A stretch of 6,884 bases of DNA from JALZAA01 sp046724435 (GTDB lineage Bacteria > Actinomycetota > Acidimicrobiia > IMCC26256 > JACDBD01), in NCBI GenBank assembly GCA_046724435.1, contig JBKOWN010000135.1, positions 1-6,884 on the forward strand, in the 5' to 3' direction. The notes under the pieces were generated by a model. It was not told where the DNA came from. It searched no databases and saw nothing but the letters and a program-made list of their open reading frames with translations. Of the stretch, positions 4,711 through 6,884 are shown piece by piece. Positions within the stretch are counted from its first letter, which is position 1, and every line of letters starts with the position of its first letter. A program made the position numbers and the translations under genes.

Positions 4711-5508
4711 GTGATCACCATCGCCATCGTCGGTGGCCTCGCACTCGTCGTGGTGCTCGTCACCCGGGGCAGTTTCAGCCAGCTGTTCCGGCTCCCGATC
4801 CAGTCGGTCTGGCTGGTCGTCGTCGCGCTCGCGATCCAGCTCCTGCTCGCGTTCGTCGACATTCCCGCTGACCGATTCGACGATCTCGGGTTCGGGCTCG
4901 TCATGGCGTCGTACGCGTTCCTGCTCGCGTTCTGCTTCGTGAACCTACGGATCTCGATGATGTGGGTCATCGGGTTGGGCATCGCCCTGAACGCGCTCGT
5001 CATCGGGCTCAACCAGGGGATGCCGACCGCCGACCACGAGGTGACGACCCGCTCGGGCCGGACCATCGAGGAGCCCATCGAGCGGACCGCGAAGCACCGA
5101 CCCGAGAGCAAGGACGACGTGCTCCCGTTCCTCGGCGACCGGCTTCGGGTGCCGGCGCCGGTCGACGAGCTGATCTCGGTCGGTGACGTCGTGATCGGGC
5201 TCGGGATCATCCTCGTCTGTTACGAAGGCAGCCGCCTTAGGCGTCGCCGGTCCGCGAGCTCTCGATCGGAGCGGACGGCGCGCATCGCGGCGCGATTGCG
5301 GCGCGAGGAGCGGACGACGGAGCCGGCCCCGCAGGTGCAGCCGCCGCCGACGAGCACGAGCACGAAAGACAAACATGCGTTGTCCCACGACTCCCCCGAC
5401 GACACGCTCGGCGTCGAGCTCGACCAGGTCTACGCGCGACTCGCCGCGGACGAGCACGCCGGCGAGGCGGCGAAGGAGCGCGAGGAGGACGAGGCCCACG
5501 ACGCCTGA
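4711..5508 (+). CDS. DUF5317 family integral membrane protein with charged C-terminal tail
   Basis: A 265-residue protein with a GTG start. About five hydrophobic segments are visible: residues 2-18, 31-49, 60-78, 82-100 and 155-171. The family hallmarks are RLPIQSVWLV (27-36), LNALVIGLNQGMP (93-105), the histidine before the loop end (H129 in AKHRP), LPFLGDRLRVPAP (138-150) and SVGDVVIGLG (156-165). These fit DUF5317, a membrane family of unknown function. After the last segment comes a long cytosolic-looking tail: Arg-rich (175-201), Pro/Thr-rich (203-218) and strongly acidic near the end (EREEDEAHDA). This makes the protein longer than the roughly 200 residues I recall for the family. The gene is divergent from the crotonase operon across 147 bases filled by repeats. 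Translation probably begins on a leaderless mRNA. No enzymatic residues can be assigned. Confidence 0.85.
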   Translation: MITIAIVGGLALVVVLVTRGSFSQLFRLPIQSVWLVVVALAIQLLLAFVDIPADRFDDLGFGLVMASYAFLLAFCFVNLRISMMWVIGLGIALNALVIGLNQGMPTADHEVTTRSGRTIEEPIERTAKHRPESKDDVLPFLGDRLRVPAPVDELISVGDVVIGLGIILVCYEGSRLRRRRSASSRSERTARIAARLRREERTTEPAPQVQPPPTSTSTKDKHALSHDSPDDTLGVELDQVYARLAADEHAGEAAKEREEDEAHDA

Positions 5509-5532
5509 GCCGCGCCGGGTGCGGCGGCCCGG
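5509..5532 (+). terminator. possible GC hairpin between the DUF5317 and glycosyltransferase genes
   Basis: Two competing 5-bp stems are possible just after the stop codon: GCCGC (5509-5513) with GCGGC (5521-5525), or CCGGG (5515-5519) with CCCGG (5528-5532). There is no T-run. It may weaken read-through between the genes, but short GC stems are common by chance at this base composition. Confidence 0.2.
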
Positions 5533-5540
5533 GCGAACGG

Positions 5541-5546
5541 TATCGT
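5541..5546 (+). promoter_or_regulatory. candidate -10 element for the glycosyltransferase gene
   Basis: TATCGT ends 7 bases before ATG 5554, the spacing expected if transcription starts at the A of the start codon. No Shine-Dalgarno is present between them. This suggests the glycosyltransferase has its own promoter even though only 45 bases separate it from the upstream gene. Confidence 0.45.
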
Positions 5547-5553
5547 CCGATCG

Positions 5554-6630
5554 ATGGTCCCTACCGCGGTGTTGCTCTCGTACCGACTCGGCGGCACTGA
5601 CGGCGTGTCCGTCGAAGCCCGCAAGTGGGAATGGGCTCTGCGCACCCTCGGCTTCACGACCCGCCGGGTCGCAGGACACATCTGTGACGAGCACCGCCCC
5701 GACGACGTGGCGCTACCCGGCATCGCCTTAGACGCGCGGGACGGCGTAGCGGATGCGCGCCGTCTGGCGACCGCGTTCGACGGCGCCGACCTGGTCGTCG
5801 CCGAGAACATCTGCTCGCTCCCGATCAACGTCAACTCCTCCGCCGCCGCGTCCGACGCGCTCGCACGCCATCGGGGCCGTGTCGCGTTCCATCATCACGA
5901 CCTGCCCTGGCAGCGGGCGGAGCTCGCATCGATCGGCGGGTTCCCACCCGACCTACCCGGCGCGCTCCACGTCGTCGTGAATGACCGTTCGCGCGCCGAG
6001 CTCGCGGCGCGCGGCATCACGGCCGAGACGATCCACAACACGTTCGACTTCGACGCACCCCGCGGCGATCGGGACGCCTCCCGCGCCGAGCTCGGGTTCG
6101 CGGTCGGCGAGCTCGTCGTGCTCCAGCCCACCCGCGCCATTCCTCGCAAGAACGTGCCCGGCGGATTGCGGTTCGCCGAGGCCCTCGCCGGCTTCGTTCC
6201 CGACCCGTCCGTCGTGTACTGGCTGACCGGCCCGCCCGAGGACGGCTACGACCGGGCGCTGGGGCAGGCCCTGGTGGCGACGCCGCTCCGCGTGGTCCAT
6301 GGTCGGGCTGCGCGCGCTGCGGACGCCTACGCCGCCGCCGACGTCGTCGCGTTTCCGTCGACCTGGGAGGGGTTCGGCAACCCGGTGATCGAGTCGATGG
6401 TCGCCCGCCGCCCCCTCGCCGTGCGTGGATACCCCGTGCTCGACGAGATCCTCGCCGGCTTGGAAGTGTTCAGCGTGGACGACACGGCCGCGGTGGCGGC
6501 GTGGCTGCGGTCGCCCGACTACGCCCTGCTCGAAGCCAACCATGAGATCGCCCGACGCGAGTTCTCACTGGCCGACCTGCCGAGCCGCCTCGACGCCGCC
6601 TTCGCGGGGAAGGGCTGGACCTCGTGGTGA
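5554..6630 (+). CDS. GT4-like retaining glycosyltransferase (GT-B fold)
   Basis: A 358-residue cytosolic glycosyltransferase that would move a sugar from a nucleotide-sugar donor to an unknown acceptor. The N-terminal acceptor domain starts with a strand and the loop YRLGGTDGVSVEARKWEWAL (10-29), as in GT4 enzymes. The linker region contains VVNDRSRAEL (141-150) and HNTFDF (161-166). The donor domain has QPTRAIPRKNV (191-201), with R194 and K199 in the usual phosphate-contacting positions, and the EX7E signature in PSTWEGFGNPVIESM (268-282; E272 and E280). Length is usual for the family. ATG 5554 follows a -10-like hexamer without a ribosome binding site. The stop TGA overlaps the GTG of the next membrane-protein gene, which suggests coupling. 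Neighbouring membrane proteins make a cell-envelope or glycolipid role possible, but nothing in the sequence identifies the substrate. Confidence 0.92.
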   Translation: MVPTAVLLSYRLGGTDGVSVEARKWEWALRTLGFTTRRVAGHICDEHRPDDVALPGIALDARDGVADARRLATAFDGADLVVAENICSLPINVNSSAAASDALARHRGRVAFHHHDLPWQRAELASIGGFPPDLPGALHVVVNDRSRAELAARGITAETIHNTFDFDAPRGDRDASRAELGFAVGELVVLQPTRAIPRKNVPGGLRFAEALAGFVPDPSVVYWLTGPPEDGYDRALGQALVATPLRVVHGRAARAADAYAAADVVAFPSTWEGFGNPVIESMVARRPLAVRGYPVLDEILAGLEVFSVDDTAAVAAWLRSPDYALLEANHEIARREFSLADLPSRLDAAFAGKGWTSW

Positions 6631-6884
6631 GCGAACCCGATCCCGTCCTCGCCCGGCGGGCCCGGATCGCCCGTGTCGTCCGCTACGCCCAGCGGGCCGG
6701 GTACGCCACGCTGATCGTGGCGGTCGTGAGCTTCGTGATCGCCGCCGCCACCGACTTCCCGGCCCTGGCCGTCGACCTGTCGATCGCGGCACTCGTCGGC
6801 GCCATCCTGATCCTGCCCGTCCCGATCGTCCTCGGATACGGCGTCCGTGCCGCTGAGCGCGAGGAGCGGGAGACGCGCGGCGGC
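6627..6884 (+). CDS. small two-helix membrane protein (3' end cut off by window)
   Basis: 86 codons are visible with no stop before the window ends. The protein opens with VSEPDPVLARRARIARVVRY, a positively charged N-terminus. A first hydrophobic helix (about 25-41) follows, then a short loop ATDFP and a second helix (about 48-70). It ends in a charged stretch RAAEREERETRGG. The positive-inside rule suggests both ends face the cytosol. I recall conserved actinobacterial hypothetical proteins of about 90 residues with this layout, so the gene probably ends soon after the window; no function is known to me. GTG 6627 overlaps the glycosyltransferase TGA as GTGA. The adjacent GTG 6624 is equally possible and is better spaced from the purine run GAAGGG at 6609-6614. 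Confidence 0.8.
   Translation, partial: MSEPDPVLARRARIARVVRYAQRAGYATLIVAVVSFVIAAATDFPALAVDLSIAALVGAILILPVPIVLGYGVRAAEREERETRGG

Noticed and set aside
4945..5694. Minus-strand open frame opposite the DUF5317 gene
   Set aside because: It is Arg/Gly-rich, lacks motifs and spans the promoter and hairpin region between two clear genes.
5953..6543. Minus-strand open frame opposite the glycosyltransferase
   Set aside because: The plus strand carries the EX7E and donor-binding motifs. The antisense frame has no recognisable domain.

Overview
This is a very compact, GC-rich stretch of a bacterial chromosome. It most likely comes from an actinobacterium, possibly of the Acidimicrobiia type. The main reasons are the heavy G/C bias at third codon positions, a 72-residue stand-alone biotinyl protein very like mycobacterial TB7.3, a DUF5317 membrane protein, GTG starts, and several genes whose start lies 7-8 bases after a TANNNT -10-like hexamer (the leaderless-mRNA arrangement common in actinobacteria). 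The lineage is inference; no rRNA or marker gene is present. No mobile element, CRISPR, tRNA or rRNA was found, and no gene-free stretch exceeds 150 bases.

Layout. (1) 1-663 (+): 3' part of a class I SAM methyltransferase. (2) 660-4563: an acyl-CoA carboxylase/crotonase block on the minus strand, made of two two-gene units. The unit at 4563-2213 is a crotonase (one catalytic Glu retained) overlapping by ATGA a 525-residue biotin-dependent carboxyltransferase (AccD/PccB family). The unit at 1709-660 is a small biotin carrier followed by a second crotonase that lacks both catalytic glutamates and resembles mycobacterial EchA6. A plus-strand GNAT acetyltransferase (1708-2208) sits between the two units. 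(3) 4711-6884 (+): a DUF5317 membrane protein with a long charged tail, a GT4-type glycosyltransferase, and the start of a small two-helix membrane protein.

How they fit together. The carboxyltransferase and the biotin carrier supply two of the three parts of an acyl-CoA carboxylase; a biotin carboxylase subunit must be encoded elsewhere. The two crotonases would act on, or carry, the acyl-CoA substrates or products. The substrate cannot be read from sequence: the residue that sets acyl-chain preference in actinobacterial carboxyltransferases is Phe here.

The most unusual non-coding signal is a REP-like palindromic repeat. A 33-base core with one mismatch lies 16-17 bases upstream of both crotonase start codons, in the same orientation, with its hairpin largely kept. 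At the second site it is followed by a perfect 35-base tandem duplication that doubles a -10-like hexamer.
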